Origin: Strigamia acuminata
Taxonomy: Eukaryota; Arthropoda; Chilopoda; Geophilomorpha; Linotaeniidae
Assembly (NCBI GenBank): GCA_949358305.1
Contig: OX442315.1
Location: 32,700,427-32,764,426 of the forward strand
DNA: 64,000 nucleotides
Direction of reading: 5' to 3'
Under the pieces are notes generated by a model. That model was given only the letters and a program-made list of their open reading frames with translations. It was not told the origin of the DNA and ran no database searches. Positions 21,756 through 33,827 of the stretch are shown here, in pieces. Each line of letters begins with the position of its first letter. Positions within the stretch are counted from its first letter, which is position 1. The position numbers were made by a program, and so were the translations under genes.

Positions 21756-23480
21756 AGTTAATTCATCCACATGTTATGTTTGTACGAGATAAGAGTCATT
21801 TCTTCGCCTGCAAATACCACTGTTGTCAGCACACTCACGTTTCATTATCGAATATCCAAGACTACCAAAACGATGCAGTGGCGAATGCAGCGCCGGATGG
21901 TGTCGGTTTGTAAAAATAACAAATTCGTTGGTTTTGTATGTTTTTATTTAAAACTTGGGGGAAGTTTTTTGTTTTGTTTTGTTTTTAAAACGATAAATAG
22001 ATAAAATAAATTACACGTTATTTTGTAACGATTATACATCGTTAAAAATAATAAATACGGCAATAAAAAATTATATTTGATCATAAAAAACGAAAAAAAA
22101 TAAAACATTCCATTGAATTTGATGTAAATTTGCGGATTTTTCGTGAATTAAAAATTAATTTCACAATATTTTCAATTTTAATGATGAAAAAATACTGCTA
22201 TAAGCCTAGTTTACAAGTTATTTCACCTTGAAGGATTAACACAAACAGTTAAAAATAAAAATAAACATGAGTACCGTAAGCTTTGTGTGGGAAAGTTTGT
22301 TATTGTTTTCGCATGTCAGCTCTAATAAATAAGTATTTCAAAATTCTGAAAGCTGATCCTGTTTTATTTCTATCATTTAATTTAATTCCTCATCATCCCA
22401 TGCTTATCTGCAGATCTCAACAGGTCGCGCATAACCGCAACACAATGAACCTTTTTTTTTCTTAGCTTATTTCGCTTGGGATATGAAAATGTTGTTATAA
22501 TTGTTCATTGTCAATTTAGGTCATTTCCGTGTAATCCATTGTATCGGCTATTCCCTATCTCAATTATTATCTTAGTCACTTCTTTCTTTTTCTTTTACAA
22601 CTATTTAACTGGATAATAAATGGAAAATAAAATGAATATTCAGAATATAAATTTGAGAAAGTCTTTGTGTTCATTTGCCAGAAGAAAAAATAGAAGATTA
22701 TAAACGCCTGAGTGATAAAAGGAAGAAGTCATTAGGAAGTTGTTATTATTGAATTAAGCCTATTTAGAGGGTCAATATAGAAGCAAATGGTACAGTATAC
22801 TGTTATACCACAATTTTGGTACCTAAAAATCATTTTATAAGTAGTATTCTTCCTTAAATTAACGTTATTTAGCGTTATTTAGGGCGGAGGCCAGTCGTCT
22901 ATTACTCATTATTTATCATCGTGCTGTACATCACCAACAATAATGAAATGACGTCACTTATGAATTGCCTGAAAATGTGTTTGCAGATGCAGCCAACAGC
23001 CATCTCTGAGAGTTATAAATGTTTAAAAAAACGATTCAAAGTGGATTGATTTATAATTTTTTTATTATGTTTATAAACCTTTCTAATAAAATATTTTTTT
23101 TACCCGTATTTTTCGTATTAATAGTAATCTTCTTAACATTTTATCGGCTTAAAATTAGAATTTTAAGTATTCTTTTTTTAATTTGATGTGTGTGGACCTT
23201 GACCACATAAATTATACTCATTTAATAATTCCTTGGCTTGAATAATAATGAGAAATTGGTTAGTTGAAATGTTGCAGTCAGTAATTAAGAAGAAGAAAAG
23301 AAAAATATATGGGAATCAAGGATGATAAGACAGTCCCATCCAGATCTGTGCAGATTTTAAATGGTTTATTTGGTCCTGACCCAAATTTGGGGCATGAACT
23401 TGGTCGATAACCTTCGAAATTGAAATGGGAAAACGAGCAAGGTTAAAAAGTGAAGGTAGACTTTCGGAGAATTGGTGCAA
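21756..23480. other. Intergenic, nothing recognised
   Basis: AT-rich, with short ORFs lacking recognisable domains. Near 22860 there is a short duplicated 'cgttatttag'. No repeat of note. Confidence 0.5.
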
Positions 23481-23481
23481 T

Positions 23482-23516
23482 ATAAAAGAGAAGAGCGTGA
23501 TTAAGCATTTCAGTCA
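23482..23516 (+). promoter_or_regulatory. Core promoter: TATA box and arthropod-type initiator
   Basis: TATAAAA at 23482-23488 is followed by TCAGTC at 23511-23516; the A at 23513 lies 31 nt from the start of the TATA box, the standard spacing. The ATG of the next gene is 64 nt downstream of the putative start site. Confidence 0.8.
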
Positions 23517-23576
23517 CAACTTAGACACCCCGTTTGGATTTACACCACTTTCCTTTGCATTTCATACTGCGAAAAA

Positions 23577-24495
23577 ATGAAACTTCTCGCCATTTTAATT
23601 ACCTGCACTTTGGTGGATAATTTTGTACGAAGTGCACCTGCCAGATCCGCCCTCATTGAAACACTGGACGGTCTAAAAGTAAGAGAAAATATTAATTCAT
23701 TTCACAACAGACATTTTACATTTTTCTTTATATTTAGCCCAAATACTTATTAATGACTGTTGGTCCTAATTACACCATTGACAGAAAACCCAAAGTAATT
23801 ATGCCGTTATTTCGTGTGTATCTGAGTCTAATGATGTTATGATTTTAGTGGATTATTGTGTACAAAAATACGGTGAAAAAAGAATGTATTTTTCGTGAAG
23901 TGGATGACAGCACAGCACATACAATAGCGACTGCAGCTGAAGCTCTTCGTAAAAAGGTATGGAATAATATTTAATTTTTCATGCTTTTTTTTGTCTTCCT
24001 AAAAGATCATACGGTACGATGTTTATTACTTAAAAATTAAATTTAATTAGCGCCATCTAGTAGACAATAACTGAATTTTTTAATCCAAATTTTTGCTTTT
24101 TATTTGTGTTACCAACAAGTGTCTTTAAAATTAGGTTGAAGGTTGTTTGTGGCATTAGGTGGGCCTTTGAATGGACTTTCGGACCTATGAGTCACTGGTA
24201 GTACCAATCCCCAAAAAGTGGTTGATTGGTCTGGGATGTTTTGCATATATGGGGCCCTCAAGGTGTACCTAGATTTTAAAGGCGATCATCTTAGATAAAA
24301 ACAAGTTTGAACTTGTTTGTATGCCAAAGTTGATATATATATATTTCTTTTTATTCACAGTCGTTTCATTTCCCCACACATTTGGACGGTTTATTAATCA
24401 TCAACGACGCTAACGTGTCTTCATTTTGCGACGGATTCTCCACTCGCTATATATCGCCAAAAAATTTCACGTCATCGCAATCCGCGGAGACGTAA
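23577..24495 (+). CDS. Small secreted protein of unknown family
   Basis: Four exons, 23577-23678, 23738-23794, 23849-23956 and 24361-24495, all joined in phase 0 by GT-AG introns, give 133 aa. The N-terminus MKLLAILITCTLVDNFVRSAPA is a plausible signal peptide. The mature part has two cysteines (KKECIF and SFCDGF) that could form one disulfide, and motifs such as PKYLLMTVGPNYT and THLDGLLIINDAN. I do not recognise the family; an avidin or lipocalin relationship was considered and not supported. It lies just upstream of, and in the same orientation as, an avidin-like gene, and has a strong TATA/initiator promoter typical of tissue-restricted secreted products. The third intron (404 nt) is much longer than the others. 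Confidence 0.8.
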
Positions 24496-24840
24496 ACTTG
24501 AGATAATATCAAATGTTTACAAATCGTAAACCATTTTTATGGGTCATTAAAATCACTCAAAATGGCGTTTATGTATATATAATTCCAAATTAATAACGAA
24601 ATTCTGTGAATTTTGTTTCTATTCTACCGATTTTACAAGTGAATTATTATAAATTAAATCTATCTTTTACTCCAAATGTAAATACACTTCTTCTTTTTTA
24701 AATTAAAATAAAATGTTGATCATTTAAAAAAATCTGATTTATGGCTCCATATTTCACCATTCCATGACACCCATCAATAAATGTCACTTTTAATTCCCTA
24801 AAAAATTTACTAACTATCAAATAACACTTCAAAATACACC

Positions 24841-24848
24841 TATATAAG
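24841..24848 (+). promoter_or_regulatory. TATA box of avidin-like gene
   Basis: TATATAAG, 46 nt upstream of the ATG, with a plausible start site near 24870. The convergent avidin-like gene also has a TATA-like run and a CGCAGACA element near its ATG (CCGCAGACA here). Confidence 0.65.
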
Positions 24849-24893
24849 CTCGGAACTTCTAACCATCTTTGCAAAAAACCGCAGACAAAAAAA

Positions 24894-25758
24894 ATGATCG
24901 GAAACCTTTTAGTTCTCTTTGTTTTGGCTGCGCACATCGGCAGTGCATTGGTAAGTCCTAAATTCCACTAACCATCTTCACAAAACCGAATTCAAAAACC
25001 AAATTTCTTAATAGACTATTGCAGCAGTCAAACACCATCACCCCCATCCTCAACCTCAAGCGCCTCACTCGCACCATCACCCGCACCCCCATCCTCAACC
25101 GCCTCACTCGCACCATCACTCCCACCCTCAAGCGCCTCACTCGCACCATCACCCACATCCTCACCCGCAGCCTCCAAAACCTGGTTATCCTGTATCCAAA
25201 CCGCCACACCACAGTCACCACGGTCACAGTTCCTGCAAAGAATTGAAAGGATGGTGGGAAAGTGACTCGCATCTTACGATGTACTTAATTGAAGATATTC
25301 CCAAGAGTTTCGTGGTCACTTTTGATGGTTTCTTCTTCAAAAGTGAAGAGAAACGAGTCGCTGCTACGATTATGGGCGCGAAGTCAAAGCTCACTCCCCA
25401 TAGAGACGACGGAACGTTTGGATTTGTTGTGTCGTTCCCCGCAGGTTGTTGACACTAGAATTGAACTTATAGTGTTCTTTATTAATAAATTAACCTAATC
25501 TAGGAGGAACGGCGGTTTGGGTTGGACAATGTTATCATGAACACGGTAAAGATGTTTTGCAGACACTTATGCTTCATCATAGTTATGCGACTTCAAACGA
25601 ATATTGGTTAGCTACGAGGTAAATTTTACGTTTATTTATTGTTGCTGTAGCAATTTTATAATCAAATTTTATTTCTTTCTTTTAGAATTGCGAGCCAGGT
25701 TTGGAAACGAATGCCTCATCCACCTCCATGGTACAATGCTGCTTCTTTTAAACCCTAA
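24894..25758 (+). CDS. Secreted avidin-domain protein with N-terminal His/Pro-rich arm
   Basis: Exons 24894-24950, 25015-25444, 25504-25618 and 25686-25758 (intron phases 0, 1, 2) give 224 aa. Signal peptide MIGNLLVLFVLAAHIGSA (1-18). Residues about 25-80 are a His/Pro/Gln arm of 13-residue units (HHHPHPHPQPPHS), a likely divalent-metal binder. Residues about 88-205 match the avidin beta-barrel: CKELKGWW for the first strand, GTFGFVVSF for the family PTFGFTVNW, WVGQCYHEHGKDVLQT for the TGQC strand, and YWLATRI for DWKATRV. Against chicken avidin, Trp110 is kept and Tyr33 becomes Phe, but Trp70 and Trp97 are replaced (Phe, Met) and Asn12/Ser16 are lost, so biotin affinity may be low. The two Cys expected for the avidin disulfide are present. 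Exon structure is shared with the avidin gene at 27688-33771. Confidence 0.85.
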
Positions 25759-27687
25759 GTAAATAAGATGTTTGCATTATAAAATGTAGATGAAGTAAAT
25801 AAATATTAATACCAGAAATCAAAATTGTATTCGTTTTATTTGTTGTTCATTTACTGGTCATTTACAGTCGAGTTCACTACCACTGGAAAAAAAAGGAAAT
25901 TTTCAAACATTTTCAAGTTGGAAATTGCCCAGAAAAAAAAGTTCTGCAGTACTCGATCATGCAGAATACTTTTCTGCACAGCATGTCGAGTTCTGCAGAA
26001 CTTTATTTCTGGGGTGTATTTAAAAATTTTAAAAATGGAGGGTAGTATGTTTTTTGGTATTGGTAGAAAACTTAAAAACATATTGGAAATATATTGGAAA
26101 TATATTGTGAAATTTCAAATTTTCAAAATTGAAAATGCTTGTAAAGTTATTGTAAAAAAAATCATGGAAATGGTCTCTTTCCTAGATTGTAAATACGTTG
26201 AGAAAAAACTAATTTTTAATTGATTGTAAATCTAATTTCCCAAGTTGTAAAATCGATCTACCTTAATATTTACAATTCTTTACAAGTGAGTAAATCTGCT
26301 TGTTTTCCAGTGTACAACACGGTTTATGCATACATACAGTGATGTGCAGTACAGTGAAGCAAAATAGGTTGGTTTGACTGTAGAAGGAAAGGAAGTTGTT
26401 TAGTTGTGATTTTGCTGTCTAAAAAATCTTTGGCATATTAGAATGTAAGGAAATAATTGTGTAACCAATGTTTGTTTCAAAATAAAAATTACAAGAAAAC
26501 AAATTTTTTTTCCAAATATATTTTAGCCCAAACAAAACAAGAGAAATATTATTGTGATTGTCGTATGAAACGAATTTGCTACAGGCACTTAAGGTGTGTC
26601 ACCAAGAAAACTAAAGATTAACAAAAAGAAAAACTGATATAAAAATTATTTAGTAGAATAAAATTGTTTTATGCTTAAATATTTATTGTTTATTTTTTAA
26701 TTTCCTCTGCAGTAAACCTAGGCTATTGTCAGGGCAACCAGCCTAAAGCTCCTATGCTGAACAAGAACTGCATCCTGCCTGACTCTAAAACGCCCTCTAA
26801 AAATAAATAAAAATGTTTAAATACGACCGTTTTGTGCGAAATGCTAGAAAACTAAAATCGGTATTTTTCTGTTTACAACTTTACAGCTGTAGTTAGTGAA
26901 TTTGAAACAAATTAATGTGCACCATAAGCTGATATTGTAATTGCACAAAGGGCTGGCTGGAGAGTCTCGGGAAGTCTTGGGAAAAACACTGCGAGAGGTG
27001 TCTACAGTGTTAGCATCTACAATATCTATTGCAAATCCTAGCACACACAGTATATTCTTTGGTTGAGTATACAGAATATCTTTCTGCCTTGTTCGGATTC
27101 CCTCTCTGCAGTCACATAACAGGGTTCCATCAATTCATAGATGATCAATTTGTTGCCGATCCCGTGCCCACGAGTTTTCTAGCAACACTCGCTCTCCAAC
27201 TGTTTTAAAAGAGACGTCGAAGATTTGAACCTGCCAACGATTTGGATCCATTGACAAAAAACACCACTTTTGAATTTGTTAGATTTTGGATTGTTTGATT
27301 GATAATCCATTAATTTGTTTTATGCTGTTTAGTCAACTGGGCTGTTTCATCTAAATGTTGGCGAAATGGCTTAAACGAATTAAACCGACCACCAAGTGAC
27401 TACAACAAATTTTTGGCTTTTTAATGTGGTGGGACCTTAAGCAACATCAGTGTACACATATACAATCCAGTAAACCCTCTTTGGGTCCCTAATTGCTTGA
27501 GCTGTCTACTTTTTAAGTAATTTTATTACAAAGGTACCTTAAATTTAATTATTCATACCAGAATCCATACCAGAAACACATGACAAAAACAATATATGCA
27601 ATTTAAAACTTTATTTAAGACAGTAAAATATTTTATACAATGATTAGTTTAAATTAAATCGTAATTCCTAAAGTTTTAAGAAACATT
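25759..27687. other. Spacer between the two convergent avidin-like genes
   Basis: Polyadenylation-type aataaa occurs at about 25797 for the left gene. The rest is AT-rich without a supported gene. A short minus ORF at 26844-27044 and a less AT-rich stretch at about 26700-27260 might be old transposon sequence, but no family is recognisable. Confidence 0.5.
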
Positions 27688-30600
27688 TTATCCTTGAGGA
27701 CGGCTATGTCCTCCATGCCCATGCCCGTCTTTTGAGTGACTGTGTCCTCCTTGCCCATGCCCTTCTTTTGAGTGACTGTGTCCTCCGTGTCCATGCCCTT
27801 CATTTGGATGACTGTGTCCTCCGTGTCCATGCCCTTCATTTGGATGACTGTGTCCTCCATGTCCGTGTCCTCCTTTACCTTCTTGAGGGCGACTTACACC
27901 GTGACCTGGACGGTGAACCTCATGTCCACCATGTCCGGATTTCTGGCGACCATCCTTGTCTGAACTTGATGTTGAACCATGCCCGCCGAGTCCTAGCCCG
28001 CCAACTCCAACAATAGCCAGATTATGATTATGCTGGTCATTATGCTTGCTGTCTCGAGATTCATAATCATTTAAACTTTTCTCTGCGTGTTTTTCTGCAT
28101 GGTCGTGCTTGTGATGTTTGTCCTTCTCTGCATCATTGCTCCAACGGTGTCCCTGACCTTCTCTCTCAATTTCTAATGAATCAATATCGATGGCTCCATG
28201 GGGCACATGATACTTCTCGTCCTTATTAGTCACTTTCATTCGGTTCTTATCGTAATGCCCATCGTCGTGATGCCTTTCACGTTCGTGAGATTCATCTTTT
28301 GTTTTATCCTCTTCCTCATCTTTACGCTCGCGTCGATCATGCTCCTTTTCTCTGTGATCGGTTGTTTTGTGGTCATCATATTCTTTAATTGAAACAGCTT
28401 TGTCCCCGTCAGCAGCTTCTACTTGGCCACCAAACTCAATATCACCACTCCCATCGCGATCACCTTTTCCTCCATGATGATGCTGATGACTACGGTCCTT
28501 TCCGCCAGATCCATAACCACCATTTTGCCATGATCCTTGACCATCTTGATCACTTGATTTCCATGATTCCTGGTCATCTTCGTCATTGCTGCTTCCTTGA
28601 GATCTGTGTCCACCATGACCACTATGTCCATGCCCATGTCCCCCATGATCACTTTTTCCCCAAGATCCAGACCCACCATGATCACCTTTTCCTCCGTGTC
28701 CACCATGTCCATGTCCATGCCCACCGTGATCACCTTTTCCTATAGATCCATGTTTATCGTGATCACCTTTATGATCATCATATTCTTTAATTGAAACAGC
28801 TTTGTCCCCGTCAGCAACTTCTACGTGGCCACCAAACTCAATATCGCCATCATGATCACTTTTTCCCCAAGATCCAGACCCACCACGGTCATCTTTTCCT
28901 CCTTGTCCACCATGTCCATGTCCATGCCCACTGTGATGACCTTTTTCTATAGATCCATGTTCATCGTGATCACTTTTTCTTGAAGATTCATGAGCCTCGT
29001 GGTCTTTTTCTCCTCTGGATTTTGACTCGTCATGATCACTTTTTCCCCAAGATCCAGACACACCACGGTCATCTTTTCCTCCGTGTCCACCATGTCCATG
29101 TCCATGCCCACCGTGATGACCTTTTCCTATAGATCCATGTTCATCGTGATCACTTTTTCTGGAGGATTCATGAGCCTCGTGGTCTTTTTCTCCCCTGGAT
29201 TTTGCCTCATCATGATCACTTTTTCCCCAAGATCCAGACACACCACGGTCATCTTTTCCTCCGTGTCCACCATGTCCATGGCCATGCCCACCGTGATGAT
29301 CTTTTCCTATAGATACATGTTCATCGTGATCACTTTTTCTGGAAGATTCATGAGCCTCGTGGTCTTTTTCTCCTCTGGATTTTGACTCATCATGATCACT
29401 TTTTCCCCAAGATCCAGACACACCACGGTCATCTTTTCCGCCGTGTCCACCATGTCCATGTCCATGCCCACCGTGATGATCTTTTCCTATAGATACATGT
29501 TCATCGTGATCACTTTTTCTGGAAGATTCATGAGCCTCGTGGTCTTTTTCTCCTTTGGATTTTGACTCATCATGATCACTTTTTCCCCAAGATCCAGACA
29601 CACCACGGTCATCTTTTCCTCCGTGTCCACCATGTCCATGTCCATGCCCACCGTGATGATCTTTTCCTATAGATACATGTTCATCGTGATCACTTTTTCT
29701 GGAAGATTCATGAGCCTCGTGGTCTTTTTCTCCTTTGGATTTTGACTCATCATGATCACTTTTTCCCCAAGATCCAGACACACCACGGTCATCTTTTCCT
29801 CCTTGTCCACCATGTCCATGTCCATGCCCACCGTGATGATCTTTTCCTATAGATACATGTTCATCGTGATCACTTTTTCTGGAAGATTCATGAGCCTCGT
29901 GGTCTTTTTCTCCTTTGGATTTTGACTCATCATGATCACTTTTTCCCCAAGATCCAGACACACCACGGTCATCTTTTCCTCCGTGTCCACCATGTCCATG
30001 TCCATGCCCACCGTGATGATCTTTTCCTATAGATACATGTTCATCGTGATCACTTTTTCTGGAAGATTCATGAGCCTCGTGGTCTTTTTCTCCTTTGGAT
30101 TTTGACTCATCATGATCACTTTTTCCCCAAGATCCAGACACCCCACGGTCATCTTTTCCTCCGTGTCCACCATGTCCATGTCCATGCCCACCGTGATGAT
30201 CTTTTCCTATAGATACATGTTCATCGTGATCACTTTTTCTGGAAGATTCATGAGCGTTGTGGTCTTTTTCTCCTTTGGATTTTGACTCATCATGATCACT
30301 TTTTCCCCAAGATCCAGACACACCACGGTCATCTTTTCCTCCGTGTCCACCATGTCCATGTCCATGCCCACCGTGATGATCTTTTCCTATAGATACATGT
30401 TCATCGTGATCACTTTTTCTGGAAGATTCATGAGCCTCGTGGTCTTTTTCTCCTTTGGATTTTGACTCATCATGATCACTTTTTCCCCAAGATCCAGACA
30501 CCCCACGGTCATCTTTTCCTCCGTGTCCACCATGTCCATGTCCATGCCCACCGTGATGATCTTTTCCTATAGATACATGTTCATCGTGATCACTTTTTCT

Positions 30601-33600
30601 GGAAGATTCATGAGCCTCGTGGTCTTTTTCTCCCCTGTACTTTGACTCATCATGATCACTTTTTCCCCAAGATCCAGACCAACCATGATCACCTTTTTCT
30701 CCATGTCCACCATGTCCATGCCCACCATAATCACCTTTTCCTATAGATCCATGTTTATTGTGATCACCTTTATGATCATCATATTCTTTAATTGAAACAG
30801 CTTTGTCTCCGTCAGCAACTTCTACGTTGCCACCAAACTCAATATCGCCATCATGATCACTTTTTCCCCAAGATCCAGACCCACCATGGTCATCTTTTCC
30901 TCCGTGTCCACCGTGTCCATGTCCATGCCCCCCATGATCACTTTTTCCTATTGAGCTTCGTTCATCATGATCACTTTTTCTCGAAGATTCATGTGCCTCG
31001 TGGTCTTTTTCTCCCCAAGATTTAGTCTCATCATGATCACTTTTTCCCCAAGATCCAGAGCCACCACGATCATCTTTTCCTCCGTGTCCTCCATGTCCAT
31101 GTCCATGCCCACCATGATCACCTTTTCCTATTGATCCATGTTCCTCATGAACACTTTTTCTCGAAGATTCGTGATCCTCATGGTCTTTTTCTACCCAGGA
31201 TTTTTCCTCATCGTGATAACTTTCTCTCCAAGAGCCAGATCCACCGTGGTCTTTTCCACCATGTTTAGAATGACCAATTCCAACTAGCTCACTGAAAATA
31301 TCATCATCAATAGCATTGACAGGACCTTTATGGGGGTGATGATGGTGATCATCTGACCCACCACTGCCATGATGGGGATGATTGTTGTGACCACCAGTGT
31401 CAGGATGTGGTTGACCGTGTGAACCACTGCCGTGATGGGGGTGACCGTATGAACCACTGCCGTGATGGGGGTGACCATGTGAACCACCGCCGTGATGGGG
31501 GTGACCGTGTGAACCACCATGTCCTGGCCCAAGCCCATCGCCAATCTCTTTTCCACTTTTCCACGCACCTCCATCTTCATATCCATGCCGACCATGATCA
31601 CCTTTTCCTATTGATCCATGTTCTTCATGATCACTTTTTTTTGAAGATTTGTGAGCTTCGTGGTCTTTTTCTCCCCAAGATTTTTCCTCATCGTGATAAC
31701 TTTCTCTCCAAGAGTCAGACCCATCGTGGTCTTTTCCGCCATGTTTAGGATGACCAATTCCAACTAATTCTCTGACAATATGATCAACAATACCATTGAC
31801 AGGTCCTTTATGGGGGTGATGGTGGTGATCATCTGTTCCACCACTGCCATGATGGGGGTAATCATTTCTACCATCAGTGCCATGATGTGGGTGACCATGT
31901 GAACCACCATGCCCATGTCCATCGCCAATCTCTTTTCCACTTTTCCAAGCATCTCCATCTCCATATCCATGCCAACCATGATCACCTTTTCCTATTGATC
32001 CATGTTCTTCATGATCACTTTTTCTTGAAGATTTGTGACCCTCATGGTCTTTTTCTCCCCAAGATTTTTCCTCATCGTGAGAACTTTCTCTCCAAGAGTC
32101 AGACCCATCGTGGTCTTTTCCGCCATATTTAGGATGACCAATTCCAACTAATTCTCTGACAATATGATCAACAATACCATTGACAGGAACTTTATGGGGG
32201 TGATGGTGGTGATCACCAAATCCATCTAGTGGATGTCCTAATTCTCTGCCAAATACGTCACCATGCCTATGTTTATCCCCAACATCTCCAAAGTCAATAT
32301 ACCCCTTATCGAATTCATCCGAAATATCGTCTGAACTTTTATGGGGGTAATGGTGGTGATCATCTGACCAACCACTGCCATGATGGGGACGTGGTGTGCC
32401 AGGATGTGGTTGACCGTGTGGCCCGCTGCCGTGATGGGGGTAATCATTTGTACCACCAGTACCGGGATGGGGGTGACCGTGTGAACCACCAGTGCCGTGA
32501 TGATGAGGATGACCGTGTGAACCACCACTGCCGGGATGGGGACGTGGTGTGCCAGGATGTGGTTGACCGTGTGGACCGCTGCCGTGATGGGGGTAATCAT
32601 TTGTACCACCAGTACCGGGATGGGGGTGACCGTGTGAACCACCAGTGCCGTGATGATGAGGATGACCGTGTGAACCACCACTGCCGGGATGGGGATGACT
32701 GTGTGAACCACCAGTACCGGGATGATGAGGATGACCGTGTGAACCATCACTGCTGGGATGGGGGTGACCGTTTGACCCACCACTGCCGGGATGATGGTGA
32801 TGGTGTGTACCGTCAGTGCCGTGATGAGGATGATTGTGTGAACCACTAGCTTCGTGTCCGACTATAAACGGGTTAGGCTCATGCTCGTAGAAATCCCCAG
32901 GACCGTCACGTTGAGGAGGGGCTTGAAACAAGTCTTCGTCTTTTTCAGTTTTAAAAAATGCTTTATCATCTTTTGGTTGATTAAAATCTGGATTGTTCTT
33001 ATCATCGCCTATGAAAAAGCCATTCTTTTCAAAGTAGAAGTGCAAATTAGGAGAATCGTGATCGGATTGCGAGTGACCGTGCGGACGATATGTCGGCCGA
33101 TCTCTTCTCATCACATCGTCTTGACCAGTTCTATAAAAAAAATAAACAGACAATTAGAAATTTCACTAAAAATATCATCTAGTAAGCACACAAATTAATA
33201 ATTCTTCTAAATTTTCACCTTTTCGATAACCATTCTTCAGCTGGCTTGTGTTCGGGTCGTTTCAAAACCCATTTAGTCCTTAATTCTTCGTGTCCTTTAA
33301 TCACGTAACACTGCCCGACCCAAGCAAAGATGGTGCCTGTCAAACGAATTTAATTTTCAGAAAAATAAAAAAATTAATAGAAAAAATAATAATGACCAAC
33401 CTGAAGTAAAAACTGCTACGAAACCAAATGTGCTGTTCAATTCTCCTCTGCTCTTAGAACCAAAAAGCCATCCTTTAGCTCCGTATGGAATGGTGAAGTC
33501 TTTCCGCTCCATCGTGACAGTTCCGTCTAACCTTTGCGAGAATCCTCTTACAGGCGCTTCTACAATCTCTAATTTCCATCCCACTTGGTCGTACCAAGTT

Positions 33601-33771
33601 CCAGTTAAACTACATAGTTCTTTCTTACATCTCTACAGTTTAAAATTTAAAAAAAAATTACAACTAAAATATATAAAATCTTCATTTTTTACTTACGGCA
33701 TTTGCAGCTGAAAATAAGCCTAACACTAAAGCGTAAAGAAATAACACACATTTAATGTTTAATGCTGCCAT
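27688..33771 (-). CDS. Giant secreted protein: avidin domain fused to an 1800-residue His/Gly/Asp-rich repetitive tail
   Basis: Minus-strand exons 33697-33771, 33401-33632, 33219-33336 and 27688-33130 give 5868 nt, that is 1955 aa, with introns in phases 0, 1, 2 at the same places as in the avidin gene at 24894-25758. Signal peptide MAALNIKCVLFLYALVLG...ANA (1-25). Avidin domain at about 26-140: CSLTGTWYDQVGW, GTVTMER, STFGFVAVF, WVGQCYVIKG, LRTKWVLKR and EEWLSKR. Trp10, Trp97, Leu99 and Trp110 of avidin are kept; Asn12 to Asp, Ser16 to Trp, Tyr33 to Val and Trp70 to Phe are changes. The rest is repetitive and hydrophilic: proximal HPHPGTGGSHGHPHH-type units, a middle of 60-residue units (SDHDESKSKGEKDHEAHE then GGHGHGHGGHGGKDDRG), and 12-residue GHGHGGHSHPNE units at the end. 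The tail is probably disordered, strongly metal-binding and possibly mineral- or glycan-associated; that is inference. No transmembrane segment follows the signal peptide, so an extracellular matrix, egg or secretion role is likely. Confidence 0.88.
27697..27870 (-). repeat. 36-bp coding repeats at the C-terminus of the giant protein
   Basis: Five copies of a 12-residue unit, GHGHGGHSHPNE or GHGQGGHSHSKE, close the protein before SRPQG and the stop. Confidence 0.9.
28851..30850 (-). repeat. In-frame 180-bp coding repeat array
   Basis: About eleven copies of a 180-bp unit (60 aa) in perfect register within the giant avidin-tail exon. Copies from 29040 to 30660 differ by only a few bases each; outer copies are more diverged, as expected from unequal exchange or gene conversion in the middle. 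The reading frame is kept in all copies. Confidence 0.95.
32380..32850 (-). repeat. Gly/His/Pro coding repeats after the avidin domain
   Basis: Tandem units of 45-60 bp encoding GSGGSHGHPHHHGTGG-type sequence. A block of about 180 bp is duplicated nearly exactly (about 32390-32535 and 32545-32720). Confidence 0.85.
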
Positions 33772-33816
33772 TCCCCACAATGTCTGCGTCCAAGATGGAG
33801 TAAACTCATCACACAC

Positions 33817-33827
33817 ATATATATATA
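33817..33827 (-). promoter_or_regulatory. TATA-like element of giant avidin gene
   Basis: TATATATATAT run on the minus strand, 46 nt upstream of the ATG (33771), with a GACGCAGACATT sequence between, resembling the CCGCAGACA just before the ATG of the other avidin gene. Confidence 0.55.

Noticed and set aside
23577-24495. The small secreted protein as a third avidin paralogue or a lipocalin
   Set aside because: No TFGF, GQC or W-x-x-x-R strands, and all introns are phase 0, unlike the avidin pair; lipocalin GxW was not seen.
26844-27260. Possible old transposase fragment between the avidin genes
   Set aside because: No catalytic motif or terminal repeats could be made out in any frame.
27732-32849. 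Several plus-strand ORFs (60-206 codons) opposite the giant His-rich exon
   Set aside because: They arise because the repetitive coding sequence lacks stops in other frames; their translations simply mirror the 36-bp and 180-bp repeats.
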